Shown: positions 10,916 to 21,365 of the stretch, in pieces
Numbering within the stretch: the stretch's first letter is position 1
Layout of the letters: each line of letters opens with the position of its first letter
Origin: Pachyseris speciosa
Lineage: Eukaryota > Cnidaria > Anthozoa > Scleractinia > Pachyseridae
Assembly: GCA_016490735.1 (NCBI GenBank)
Contig: JAEMWC010000951.1
Location: forward strand, 155,001 to 219,000
Reading direction: 5' to 3'
DNA length: 64,000 nt
The notes under the pieces: model-generated
The model's database searches: none
What the model saw: only the letters and a program-made list of their open reading frames with translations
Told to the model about the DNA's origin: nothing
Program-made: the position numbers and the translations under genes

Positions 10916-11704
10916 AAGTGAAACCGGAAATAACAATATATAATTATATATCCCATAAAAAGGTAGATATAAGACAAAGAAACAAAATGATGGTTGAAAA
11001 GGGTAACTTTTAACGCCATATATTACGGCGAGACATGACTAACCTTCTTCAGGGGCAACACTGAAGCAAAGTAAAAATGGAGAAAACGGTTACAATACAG
11101 AAATAGAAATAATAGACGTGTACTGAAGCGGCTACCAAAAAAGTGGGATTCCCAAGGTGGCATTCCCAAGGTGGTAAGAACAATGATAAGTTGTGATGAA
11201 TTTGCAATTTTGTTAGACTCTGCAACAAAGTTAAGACATAAGTAGATACTGCTACGTAAGGGGTAGAACCAGAAGAAAAAAGTACAATCAGTTGAAGGTT
11301 CAGAACCCCTGCCCCACCCATTCATGCACTACTGACTTATTATTTAGACCTTGTAGACATTGTTCCTCTCACTTAACTTCTCATGGTTTTGAAAGTTATT
11401 TGTTGCTGAGCCAGCAAGCCAGAGCTTACTAATAAATGTTTAAAAAAAAATTGGTTGTATCGAAATTTGGGGGTTAAATGTTGTACAGACGGAAGATTGT
11501 ATTCATATTTTTGTGGATATTTATTATGAGTGGGCTTGGATCGAGGCAAGTGTATTTGTACTTCTTTGGGAAAATAGTTGACAAATTTTCTTTATTATTT
11601 TTACCTTTTTTAGTTTTTGCATATTAATGCATTCATACCAGAAATCACAAGTGTTACTTAGTTTTTGCATATTAATTCATTCATACCAGAAATCACAAGT
11701 GTTA

Positions 11705-11742
<38 letters not shown>

Positions 11743-14703
11743 TCTGAAAACACGCCAGATGCCCTGAAAACACGCCAGAGATGCTCTGAAAACACGCCTA
11801 CCGCTCTTGTTCTGACATTTTTTTTAGTTCACGATAAACCAAAAATTTCATGTTTTGCAATTTTTTTCTTAGGTTAAATTACGAAGGAAGACATTGCTCG
11901 CCATGTTTGTCATCGAATCGTAGATTCTCCACACCTCGCGATTCACACGTCATTTTGTTTAACCAATCACAGAAAGTGAATCGACCTTCTGAAACGAAGC
12001 GACGGTTTGCTTGCGACAGCGCTGTAGCTGTGGTGAAAGTGGTATTTGCGGTCAAGTTTACAAAGTAATGGAAATTTCTAGTCCGAAGCTTAACTACATT
12101 CAAAACGGTGAAATTATTTTGAAATTTGGTTCATCCTGTCTCATAAAACCTTAGACCAAGTCAGTGGATTAACGAGCACATGAACGCTGTGCGATACCTC
12201 GTTCGACTCTCTCGTTCCGCCACTTCGACTAGGTCACCTGAAGATGTGTTAGACTGTGAAAATATTTTTAACTGGCCACTCTGGGAAGAATTATATCAAG
12301 GCTTGATGGACGGCTTTTTGGATGTATCTAAAGCGTTGTGAAAGGGATTGTATTCGCGCCGCGACTGCATTTGACAACACATAAATTTTCGCGCTGTGCT
12401 TTGAGCATGATTAAAGACGAAGGATGTGCGATTTACGCAGTGGCTCGATGTAGCCTTTTCGACGATTGGAGAAGGTATTTACCGTTGCCCTTTTATTTAG
12501 TCGTTTTCTTCAAAAAACTTACGGTCAACCGATAAGCCAGATAAGCGTTGTCTTTGTTTATGTGCCCAACTTTTGTATGGCTCGGCAAGATGTTAAGCCT
12601 ACTCTCAAATTTGGTTTTCAAGTTTATCGCCAGTTTGTTTGTGAAGAAGGTTTTCAGGATTTCTGTGTTGGACCCATTCTTATAGCAAATTACATTTTAA
12701 TTTCCCCTCAATTTAAAAAATAGATTCAAATGAAATTTACCGTAAGCTTAAGCTTCTAATTTAAACATTGTTGTAAAAAGGTTTTTCCTCAGACTACCAT
12801 TGTAAATAGGTGCCACAAACCAGAAGCGTAACACTTTGTAAAACTGCCAAATCTATTAAAACAATTATTTGCTAATCTTTCTTTGTTTTTTTTTTCGACT
12901 GGTTCTTGGTCGGTTTTGACATAAACTTAACGTCTTGACGTCTTCAGAGTTATTAAGCTTAGGTACTTTCCGCGTTTAGCGCGAACGTACACGAACTCGC
13001 ACAAACAGCCGTGATTTTAAAACTTTTCTCTGTTTCTGCTAAATCTTTGACACACAATTTTTAGCTTAATAAAACTGAATTCAATTATGTGAACCCCCAT
13101 GCATTACAACCTCTGTGAGAACGTTTTTTGTAGTACAGTAATTTTTCAGATACAACAAAATGTTTCGCCACTCAAATTAAATTTATGTGTCGGAATCGTG
13201 TAATTCATTAGGGTAATCCATTTGAAAGCACGAACTGTTCCAGTATTTGTTTATGCGCAACTATTTTTCTTTGGCCAATACTTTGAATAATGGCTTTATT
13301 GTACACTTTGTTATAATTGTAATAGGGAATTTAGTTCATGGACAGTATAAAATAAAGTTTTGATGTCTTTGCGAATGAAGGTAACGTTTTAAGTTCCGGT
13401 TGAAAATAAAGTAATCATTTATTCCGTCACTGTTTAAGATACGTTTTTAACCTTCAAATATCGTATTTAGTAAAATTACTGAGCTTGCATCGGTTGCCTT
13501 AAGCAACTTAAATTGTTTCATTTAATGTTAGCATTAATTTGATTTCATTCGCATTGCTGCAACTTCTAGTTTAAGTTTTATAATTTCAAGAATTAAACAA
13601 CACTTTTTAGGTGAGAAGTGCATTTAAGTGTACCACAAACGCGCTTCTTTTTTGTTTTGTTTTTTAACAAACAGCAACAACTATCTGTATCAACTTACCT
13701 TCTCAAGTATACATTGTTCCTGAGCAGACAGCAGCCATAAAAAAAAATAATAATTAAAAAAGTCGTCAAAAGTTCCGTTTAAAGAAAATGCAAGTCCAGT
13801 CCGTTGTCCAGTCCTTGGAATTTGTTTTCTAGCTAACCTTTTGTGGCGCGGCGTCGCAGTGAACAAAAAGCGCGCGAAAGTATAGCCTCGTTTTCGTTCT
13901 TTCCTCCAGGCCCTCTCCTCTGAAAAAAATCTTAAACATCGATCCTCGCCAAAAGCAATCGAAATTAGAAGAAACTGACAACGCCATCATAAAGAGCATA
14001 CTCTCAAGCCTTAGGCAAAATTTTCTTTTATTCCTACCTCAAATGGTCGTTGAGCAGGAAGCTGACAAACTTTTCAGTTAGATTTTCTACTGCCGCACTT
14101 TTTTAGGAAAAAGTAATCATGGCCATTTTTTAAAACACTATTTATTAAACTACAACTTCGCCTAAAAATATTCTTGGAGAAAGGTTCTAGTAAACTTTTA
14201 GAGCGAATATTAAACTTCGGTCCGTTCTGGTCACGTGACCGATGACGTCACAGCATTAAAAATGACAAAAATGTATATTTCATAAAAATATCTACCAATA
14301 TCCAAATTTTTGTTTCCTCGCGTTTAATGCAACGCGAGATAGCACTTGTACCCAGACTCCCACTTTTTGAAAATTGTATATACCTCCCTTAATATTTATA
14401 TTTTGTTCGGTACCCGGGCAGTCCGAAATGGCTCACACCATTGTGCTTCAAACCACGTTGACTGCTTTTTCAATAACAAAATAACTTCGTCACAGTGAGC
14501 AAAAACGCACTTGTGAGCAAAGTCACGTGACCAATGACGTCATCGCCCTTAGTCTTGTACAATAATTAGTTTATGGTAAGACTTATTTCTAGACAACGTG
14601 GGGGTCTTGCTGCCCTCAAACTGACCAAGTTATTTGGGATTGACGATTTTCCAGCTGCAAAGGATTCTGGGAAGGTTCTTATTATAATTATATATTGTTA
14701 TTT
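10912..14703. mobile_element. 3.8 kb non-coding dispersed element, copy 1
   Basis: This segment is nearly identical to 40011-43692. Imperfect ends are inverted: AAATAACAATATATAATTAT near 10928-10947 matches the complement of the right end at 14683-14703. An extra TTACAAGTGAAACCG lies outside the left repeat in both copies. It contains no long conserved ORF, so it is probably non-autonomous. Its left 150 bp resembles, in complement, the 3' tails of Penelope-like elements (CCTGAAGAAGG motif), so mosaic origin is possible. Copy 1 has extra local duplications relative to copy 2. It sits in a (TTA)n tract inside the decayed gene of 10-18.6 kb. Confidence 0.7.
11709..11738 (+). repeat. (GA)n microsatellite inside the element
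   Basis: A GA dinucleotide run of about 15 units is followed by three near copies of ATGCTCTGAAAACACGCC. The other element copy has a shorter run and a single such unit. Confidence 0.7.
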
Positions 14704-14831
14704 TAATGACTTATAATCCTTGGCTTGCTTGTTTAGTCTCTGAAGCACCGGGTCCAACCCATGGACCTTAGGTACCAAAGAGTTCACTTGATTGACAGGA
14801 CCCTTCTGAGGATGTGAGCTGTACCCAGAAG

Positions 14832-14835
<4 letters not shown>

Positions 14836-14884
<49 letters not shown>

Positions 14885-14914
14885 CATTATTATTATTTTA
14901 CTTCACTTTATTAC

Positions 14915-14950
<36 letters not shown>
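14836..14950. repeat. (ATT)n microsatellites
   Basis: Two long ATT runs flank a short TTTTACTTCACTTTATTACTTG spacer. The same arrangement is present in unit B at about 15716-15840. Confidence 0.8.
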
Positions 14951-14953
<3 letters not shown>

Positions 14954-14981
14954 GAACTAACAAAATGACCAGCTCCCAGTT

Positions 14982-15053
14982 GGCTTGTTAGCTCAGTTGG
15001 TAGAGCACTGCACCGGTATCGCAAAGGTCATGGATCCGACCCCCGTACAAGCC
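14982..15053 (+). repeat. tRNA-like repeat (SINE head or tRNA pseudogene), copy A
   Basis: The 72 nt start GGCTTGT and end ACAAGCC, a perfect 7-bp acceptor stem. The D arm GCTC-AGTTGGTA-GAGC and an A-box like TTAGCTCAGTTGG are intact. The anticodon stem has two mismatches, position 33 is C instead of T, and the B-box is degenerate (GGATCCGACCC). This is therefore a tRNA-derived repeat, not a working tRNA. It is followed by CTGAATTTTTCAG, a small hairpin. Confidence 0.6.
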
Positions 15054-15168
15054 TGAATTTTTCAGACTATTTTCAGTACTGCTGAAGTAGTGTACATAAC
15101 TCCAATGATCCCTGTCATCTTCATTTATTTTATTATGATGTTCCATTCCTTCTACTTCATTAATTCAG

Positions 15169-15248
15169 ATGACAGGGATTCTGAATCAGACGAAGATATT
15201 GATGCTGGTATGGAGCCACATAGTTTCAGTAGACAACAACAAGGAAGG
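15169..15248 (+). pseudogene. Exon alpha, unit A (acidic segment)
   Basis: The exon lies between a TTAATTCAG acceptor and a GTGAGT donor. Its 80 nt encode an acidic stretch including DRDSESDEDIDAGMEP and end in phase 0, which fits the next exon at 15386. The same exon recurs at 16063-16142. It appears to belong to the decayed recombinase-like/SANT gene, where an acidic linker is expected. Function is unknown. Confidence 0.45.
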
Positions 15249-15385
15249 GTGAGTGGACATTCTGTGTGTTATGTCCCTTAATGGTTTGTGTAAAGTTCCT
15301 TTGCAAGAAATTACTCTTAGTTATTGATACTTTATTGCTTTTTCTTCCTTTTTGACATGCAAAACAACTGTCAACAATTCTTCAG

Positions 15386-15503
15386 GTTACTCTGAAAAAC
15401 GGCTGGGAGGATAATTATTATTTTCTGTATTGGCGTCATGGTAACAGCATTGTTTCTTTCAAATCAAGGGCAGCACCTGAAACATCAGTGCGAAAAGAGA
15501 ATG
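15386..15503 (+). pseudogene. Exon beta, unit A
   Basis: The exon is bounded by TTCTTCAG and GTATAT. The 118 nt run in phase from exon alpha and encode a piece with NYYFLYWRHGNSIVSF, ending in phase 1. A near-identical exon lies in unit B at 16280-16397. No domain is recognised. Which unit, if any, is spliced cannot be told from sequence. Confidence 0.45.
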
Positions 15504-15713
15504 GTATATTGATTTATATAAGTATGCGAGAATTTTAAATGCGCTGACAAATACTTTGCTATTATTATTATTATTATTATTATTATTATGACTTATAATC
15601 CTAGGCTTGCTTGTTTAGTCTCTGAAGCACTGGGTCCAACCCATGGACCTTAGGTACCAAAGAGTTCACTTGATTGACAGGACCCTTCTGAGGATGTGAG
15701 CTGTACCCAGAAG

Positions 15714-15752
<39 letters not shown>

Positions 15753-15792
15753 TTACTTCACTTTATTACTTGTTATTATTATTATTATTTAA

Positions 15793-15827
<35 letters not shown>

Positions 15828-15875
15828 CATTATTATTATACATGTATGAACTAACAAAATGACCAGCTCCCAGTT

Positions 15876-15947
15876 GGCTTGTTAGCTCAGTTGGTAGAGC
15901 ACTGCACCGGTATCGCAAAGGTCATGGATCCGACCCCCGTACAAGCC
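15876..15947 (+). repeat. tRNA-like repeat, copy B
   Basis: This is identical in structure to the copy at 14982, with the same acceptor stem, D arm and degenerate B-box. It was duplicated together with unit B. Confidence 0.6.
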
Positions 15948-16062
15948 TGAATTTTTCACACTATTTTCAGTACTGCTGAAGTAGTGTACATAACTCCAAT
16001 GATCCCTGTCATCTTCATTTATTTTATTTTGCTGTTCCATTCATTATGCTTCATTAATTCAG

Positions 16063-16142
16063 ATGACAGGGATTCTGAATCAGACAAAGATACTGATGCT
16101 GGTATGGAGCCACATAGTTTCAATAGACAACAACAAGGAAGG
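16063..16142 (+). pseudogene. Exon alpha, unit B
   Basis: This is the duplicate of the exon at 15169 with the same splice borders and phase. Small changes alter acidic residues (DKDTDAG in place of DEDIDAG). Confidence 0.45.
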
Positions 16143-16279
16143 GTGAGTGGACATTCTGTGTGTTATGTCCCTTAATGGTTTGTGTTTCCTTTGCAAGAAA
16201 TTACACTTAGTTATTGATACCTTATTGCTTTTTCTTCCCTCTTGACCTGCTGCTAAAACAACTTTCAACAGTTCTTCAG

Positions 16280-16397
16280 GTTACTCTGAAAAACGACTGG
16301 AAGGATAATTATTATTTTCTGTATTGGCGTCATGGTAACAGCATTGTTTCTTTCAAATCAAGGGCAGCACCTGAAACATCAGTGCGAAAAGAGAATG
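16280..16397 (+). pseudogene. Exon beta, unit B
   Basis: This is the duplicate of the exon at 15386. It ends in phase 1 at GTATAT, and the next exon in matching phase is at 17295. A hairpin-rich insertion follows directly. Confidence 0.45.
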
Positions 16398-16407
16398 GTA
16401 TATTGAG

Positions 16408-16560
16408 TTTTATATCATGCCATAGAAAATACAGCCAATCAGAATGCAGGAAAGCCGTTGTATATTCGTCAATATTCCATCGAACCTTCCCATTGTGCTT
16501 TGAGATTCCCACTCATGCTGGCCTTGCTGGCCACTGTATTTTCTATGGCATGGTATAAAA
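16408..16560. mobile_element. Hairpin MITE 1
   Basis: TTTTATATCATGCCATAGAA on the left is matched by its complement TTCTATGGCATGGTATAAAA on the right, with about 100 bp between. Unit A lacks this element at the matching position. Confidence 0.6.
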
Positions 16561-16584
16561 ATAATAGTTATGTAACCCTTTCTC

Positions 16585-16706
16585 GTGGTATACCGTGGAA
16601 TATCCCACTCGTCACTTGTATTTTCTTTGCATACACACTCGTCTAAAGGCTTGTGTGTATACCAAGAAAATACAAGTGACTTGTGGTATATTCCACAGTA
16701 TACCAC
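16585..16706. mobile_element. Hairpin MITE 2
   Basis: Two arms of about 53 bp, starting TGGTATACCGTGGAATAT and ending ATATTCCACAGTATACCA, form a long imperfect hairpin with a 14-bp loop. It directly follows MITE 1. Confidence 0.7.
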
Positions 16707-17294
16707 TGGAAAGCGAGTATGCGAGAATTTTTCAGAACACAAGAGAAGCGCCCAGAGAAGCCATGAACCATAGGCGAGTGCTTCTTGCGCACCTCTGAAA
16801 AATTCTTAAGTGCTTGCATTACTCAACAACTCACGAGGAACAAGTTTTTAGTTTCTTTTTTTGAATGTCCCAGAGCTTCTGAGAGATTTGGGCAACACTT
16901 CAAACCGAAAGTCAATGATGAAATTCTATGACACTCTACCCTCCCCTCCCCCCCTCTCAGACTTATTTATTGTTTGTACATTATTTTCTTTATAACATGT
17001 CCAGAGATTCCAAAGTGTACACTGGGTGCTTGCTTCTGTTGAGATAATTGTAATGCACCTTTTTCGACCAATATACATGTATCATCATAACTTTTTACAC
17101 TGTATTTTAAGTTTATATTCAAGTGTGTAAAAGTGTGATTTTGCTCTGGAAGAAAGAACTTTGTGCTCCCAATCTTAGTATGTTGCTGCTTTTATAGCAA
17201 ACGCCATTTTTTTAAACAAATGATATGCAGTTTCCTCTTGAAAAGACTTCTCGTTGGTAGATGAATTGATTTCGTTCTGGTGTTCCATTCCTAG

Positions 17295-17387
17295 AAGATC
17301 ACCAAGTTTCCAGGGATTCTGTATCAGGAGAATACAATGATACTGATGCTGTACAACATAGTCCACATCAGGAGGAAAATTTTTCAG
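17295..17387 (+). pseudogene. Exon gamma of the decayed gene
   Basis: An acceptor CATTCCTAG and a donor GTCAGT bound 93 nt that stay open in the phase inherited from exon beta. The product is acidic and polar (DSVSGEYNDTDAVQHS). It continues the low-complexity linker seen in exon alpha. Confidence 0.4.
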
Positions 17388-17442
17388 GTCAGTGGTGTTT
17401 CTCATTTATTGTTTAAATGCGGTTTTCCCCCTTTTACCTTAG

Positions 17443-17534
17443 AGTACACAGCACCTGCACTTCCCGCTGGAAGGTCGAGAGCTAAACCCTATGTACAGAG
17501 TTTTTTGAAAAGTGTGCAGAAAGATGAATCTTGA
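17443..17534 (+). pseudogene. Exon delta, ends in a stop
   Basis: It follows an acceptor TTTACCTTAG in correct phase and encodes a basic stretch (PAGRSRAKPYVQSF) before a TGA at 17532-17534. It may be an alternative terminal exon or evidence of decay. Confidence 0.35.
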
Positions 17535-18125
17535 TATGCTGATTGCAATTCAGTGATAAAAAATGGGGTCGTCCAACTCGTTTTTGAGTTACAGGCACAT
17601 AAAGCCAAAATTAAGTGTGTTTCTAAGAGGCTTTACTGTTTAATACTATGGTATGGTAATAATTGGGAAATTTTTTGACACCATGTTCGAGGAGACAAAC
17701 GAAAAATTATGCGAGCATCGATCCATCAAAGATTTGGTGTTTAAAAATAATGAAACCATTTAGAGCCACCTTAAACTAAATGCCTGTTTCAGTTGAAGAG
17801 GTCCAGTGTTCCCTCATTTATTGTTTACTGGCTTTCTTTACAGTAGCGATCAGTTAATTCTAGGAAATCACATGGGGCATCAGCATCAAAACAGAATGGT
17901 ATGTGTGATACTCGTTTCTACTAATGATCAAGCCCTAACCTGTCTATTTGGTTTAGCAGATTTAAGTTCAATGCCAGGAAGAGACATCAGAGCCAATACA
18001 CAACTTTGAGTTGCCGCTGTTTGCAGCCTACAAGGTTGCAGTGTCAGGTGAAGATTTTTTTCTTTTAAGTTGATAAAACAGGACTGTGGTCTTGGTGCTT
18101 TAATCATGTTTTATTCTTTCAACAG

Positions 18126-18171
18126 GTAATGACTAAAAAAAAACAAGAGGCCGAAGCAAAAGAGAACATTG
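18126..18171 (+). pseudogene. Exon before the SANT-like exon
   Basis: The exon is bounded by TTTCAACAG and GTACGT. It encodes MTKKKQEAEAKENI and ends in phase 1, which joins the exon at 18391 in frame. Confidence 0.4.
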
Positions 18172-18227
18172 GTACGTTAGCTAACATTTCTGTGCTTAGC
18201 TATTTCCATTTTGATTTGAGACTTTAT

Positions 18228-18292
18228 CATAAAGTGATGGTGATAATGATGATGATAATGATGATGATGATGATGATGATGATGATAATGAT
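18228..18292 (+). repeat. (GAT)n microsatellite
   Basis: A run of GATGAT units with a few ATA interruptions lies in the intron between two exon-like pieces. Confidence 0.8.
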
Positions 18293-18390
18293 GATTGTGT
18301 CTTATTATGTCGTATAGAAAACGGGAATGATTCCAACAGTTTGTAATGTTGTCAGCAGTAATATCTCTGATATTTCATTCTTCTAATAAG

Positions 18391-18590
18391 GCGTTGTCGG
18401 TGCGCATAAGAAAAGGAAGCCACATAATCTCTGGACAAAAGAAGAGAAAGAAGAGATTTCAAACATCTTGGGGACTTCATCAGAAAGAAAACTTTGCTAG
18501 GAAAAAACCGAATGCAAAAAATGCATAGAACAAAGCAACGGAGTGCTGGCTAATAGACAGTGCTCAGTGGTGAAGGATTGTGTAAGAAAT
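18391..18590 (+). pseudogene. SANT/Myb-like terminal exon of the decayed gene
   Basis: After a CTAATAAG acceptor the frame encodes KKRKPHNLWTKEEKEEISNI, the start of a small SANT-like domain. I recall such a domain at the C terminus of the same family as the segment at 10.0-10.5 kb. A TAG interrupts it after about 35 codons. Beyond the stop the same reading still shows ECKKCIEQ and RQCSVVKDCVRN, matching the rest of the domain. The exon is therefore broken. Confidence 0.5.
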
Positions 18591-19990
18591 ATTATTTTAT
18601 GAGCGAAAACATCCAAAATTCCTAGTGAAGGACTCTAGGAAGCATTTTCATTTTAACTTCCAGTTCAGAAACAGAACGTTCAAATTGTCTAAAAGTGGAA
18701 GTGAAATATTAGTCTCATGAATTTCCTGAGCAAAACGAGAGAGGACATTAAATCGTTTTAGAAAGGGAGGAATGATTGTAGGCATTGTCCACAACAAAGT
18801 AAGATGGCTATTCTGTGGTAGTATTTGTTCAGCACATAGAAGAATACAAGAAAAGTGTCTCTAGTTACTGTGAGCTCTTGGCAAGAAAGCATCACAGATT
18901 AGTTTAGGCAAAACTTAATGTGGTGAAGGCTGGTTTCACTAATGTTAGAGTCGGATTCGTAAGAGCACTAACGACTTATTACAAACCAAGCAATCGAGTT
19001 GTTAGCTGGATTGAATCAGTTGCATTTCCATTTCTCAGATTCTTCTTCTGCTGCTTTTCCAGATTCCGATTTACGAACTTGTGAAACTGGAGTGTCAGGG
19101 TCGACAGCAGAAGCGGAAGAATATACAATCACGTAATCATTAAGACAACAAAAGAAAGAGCATTGTTATTGGTTGCTTCTGCCGCTTCTGCTTGCGACTC
19201 CAACAATCCTGTTTACACTGGATCATAAACGACAGTCGTAGGAGAAGCGGATGAAATGCTTACTACTATGTTGTTCAATCTCACAAGATCATAATTCCAA
19301 AGTTTTCGATTACCGTTCCAACTCCAAATCCTTCTCTAGTAAAAACCAGCTTAAGGATGTTGAGCTTGGTGAAATTGTTTTGGTTGGAATAAAACGTTGT
19401 GAAACACTGCAGTGGAAATCAAAACTATTATTTAAGTGTATTGTTGTCTTTAGTCCTTGTTACAGTTGTGACCACTACTAAGGAAACGTGAATATGACAC
19501 TAATCAGTCTGCAGTGGCAGGTAGAAGTAACTAGGACAGGATCAGATTAGCCGGGTCTTGGTATTCTATCTGTTGTAACAGTGTAGAGAAACAAATTAAA
19601 TTATATTAACAGTCAATGTAAACAAGTAACATGTAGTCTTGAAGTGATTGTATTATTTTTTTAAATACGCCATTAAATTAAGTTGAAAGGTATTGTGGCT
19701 TCTTTATTTGGACTCTTTTCATCTTTACATTCCAAAGAACCGAGTAAATCCAAAATTTCTCCGTTTTAAATTTACTCATATTTTCTTACTTATTCACGAT
19801 ATATGGCAGATAGCAAAGTGAGCTTCAAAACATCAAACCACTCTGATTTGGGGGAGGGCTACTAATAATACGGGGAGGCTCTGCCCCGAGGTCCGACCCC
19901 TTACCCTTTTATATACCATTTTTCACAGAAAAGGTACCCTTTTCGTATACCCCCCATTGGAACAGTACAGTCAAGGTACCCCCCCCCCCC
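18591..19990. other. No gene recognised
   Basis: No coding family is seen. Around 19030-19260 there are several GCAGAAGCGG/CCGCTTCTGC words in both orientations, suggesting an old inverted-repeat element. Around 19860-20000 lies a GC-rich stretch with TACCC words and a C-run, of a type common in dispersed repeats. Confidence 0.4.
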
Positions 19991-19999
19991 TTCGGGACT

Positions 20000-20582
20000 C
20001 CGAGTGATTCAATAGCGGAGAACCGATTTATTGGAGTAGTAAGTACTGCTTATTTCCAAGGCCGGTGGAACCGGAATATTGCCTAACTTTCGCCTTCAAC
20101 CAATTAACATGAATTCCGGCGGTTTCTGTCATGTTCAAAGCGAGTTTATTCGCAGTGAGGCAAAGACTAGTATATTTACATTTGCATTGAGAGTAGACTG
20201 AATAAAGCCCATATCACTACTAGCGTATGACAAATGGGTGTCGTCCCATACATTCTAGCCTCTGTATTAGTTAAGCAGTTTGGAAGGTCGTTGATGTATA
20301 AAAGAAATAACAACGGACCTAAGATAGTTCCTTGGGGGATACCACGGTCAAGGGTACAGGTTTCAGAAAGAGAGCCACTGGACGCGTGCGTGCGGTTATA
20401 TGATGGTATGATTCAAAGCACTTATGGGTGTTGTCCTGTATTCCATACAGACACAGTTAAGATAATTAAAATGATGGAATGGTCGACAGTGTTGAAAGCA
20501 TTTTTTAAATATAAAAAACGACCGATAGCGTTGATATTACCAGAGTCAATGTTAAAGGCTCAACTATCAGTGGCTTCAATTT
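20000..20582 (-). mobile_element. CR1-like LINE reverse-transcriptase relic
   Basis: On the minus strand the reading includes FLYLKNAFNTVDHSI (RT motif A region), GIPQGTILGPLLFLLYINDL (motif B and following) and, after a one-base frame change, a DDTHLSYAS segment (the catalytic DD). A further weak stretch continues to about 20000. The order matches jockey/CR1-type RT. Frameshifts and stops make it dead. It is truncated at both ends. Confidence 0.75.
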
Positions 20583-20641
20583 AATGTTGTGATCAGATAG
20601 ATATGCAAAACGTTGATCCAAAACTATTCTAAATACAATGC

Positions 20642-20644
20642 GTC

Positions 20645-20682
<38 letters not shown>

Positions 20683-20694
20683 CGATGATGATGA
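20642..20694 (+). repeat. (GAT)n microsatellite
   Basis: A clean GATGAT run of about 17 units begins 60 bp after the LINE relic's upstream end. Confidence 0.8.
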
Positions 20695-21365
20695 GTATTC
20701 ATTATTTGAGAGAGAGAAAACGCTGATTAAACAGTATAGAATTCGATATATAGTCAGAAAACCCTAGAAGTGACTCATCGAAGCATCTTTTGCAGAAAAA
20801 AAAATTGAAAAAGCAAAGAACGTGAACTTCTAAAACATCTTTCCACTATGGTGGACTCGGCTGTGCAGTGGTGCGCGGTTAAGCATGCGCTGGAAATTCG
20901 AGTCACAGCCTTTTCTGATAAGAAAAAAAAGGAAGAAGAAAAAGGAAGAATAAACTTTCTCGATGCTTTATATGGTTGACAACGGACGCGTGGCTTAAAA
21001 AACTGAACTGAAGATCTCGACCGCCTTTTCTGCTATTTTTGAAAGTCTTAGCATAGAGGGGTGAATAACTATGTCGTCAATTGACTCGCGCAAAAATGCA
21101 GAACAAGATAACAGCTGTTATTTCCTGGAGATGAAAAACACATAACGCTCCCTTTTATAAATAAATAATTCTATTTTTATCACTGTCTTTGTAAACTTTA
21201 TTATTTCGAGCAATAGTGAACCTGTTGAAAATGAAGAGAATATTTGAACCTTTTTCTCCGATAATCGAGTGAACATTTCGTGAGATGAATTTAGATGAGT
21301 TCTTTTTTTTTTGGACGTTTCCGTTGGCACTAAAAGCAACAGCTGTTCAGGGCTTTTCACTGTTT

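Larger units (their letters stand above)
14706..15587 (+). repeat. Tandem duplication, unit A (about 0.88 kb)
   Basis: The unit begins ATGACTTATAATCCT, contains a tRNA-like segment, two exon-like pieces and ATT microsatellites, and ends in GAGAATTTTAAATG plus (ATT)n. Unit B (15588 to about 16400) repeats it in the same order and orientation with few differences, so this is a local tandem duplication inside the decayed gene. Confidence 0.8.
15588..16400 (+). repeat. Tandem duplication, unit B
   Basis: This is the second copy of the unit at 14706-15587, with a few substitutions and microsatellite length changes. Its junction with unit A preserves a version of the 3.8 kb insertion site without the insertion (15532-15600). 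Confidence 0.8.

Noticed and set aside
11023..11325. Antisense frames shared by both 3.7 kb elements (also 40122-40406)
   Set aside because: The frame lengths differ between copies because of a small duplication, the residues show no domain, and codon usage looks random.
12338..12723. Two short frames conserved between the 3.7 kb copies
   Set aside because: Conservation reflects overall near identity of the copies rather than protein constraint; no start context or domain.
14982..15053. Functional tRNA gene
   Set aside because: Anticodon-stem mismatches, C at position 33 and a degenerate B-box argue against function; identical decay in both tandem copies indicates a repeat.
20234..20584. 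116-residue + strand ORF
   Set aside because: The minus strand of the same interval encodes clear RT motifs; the + frame is its shadow.
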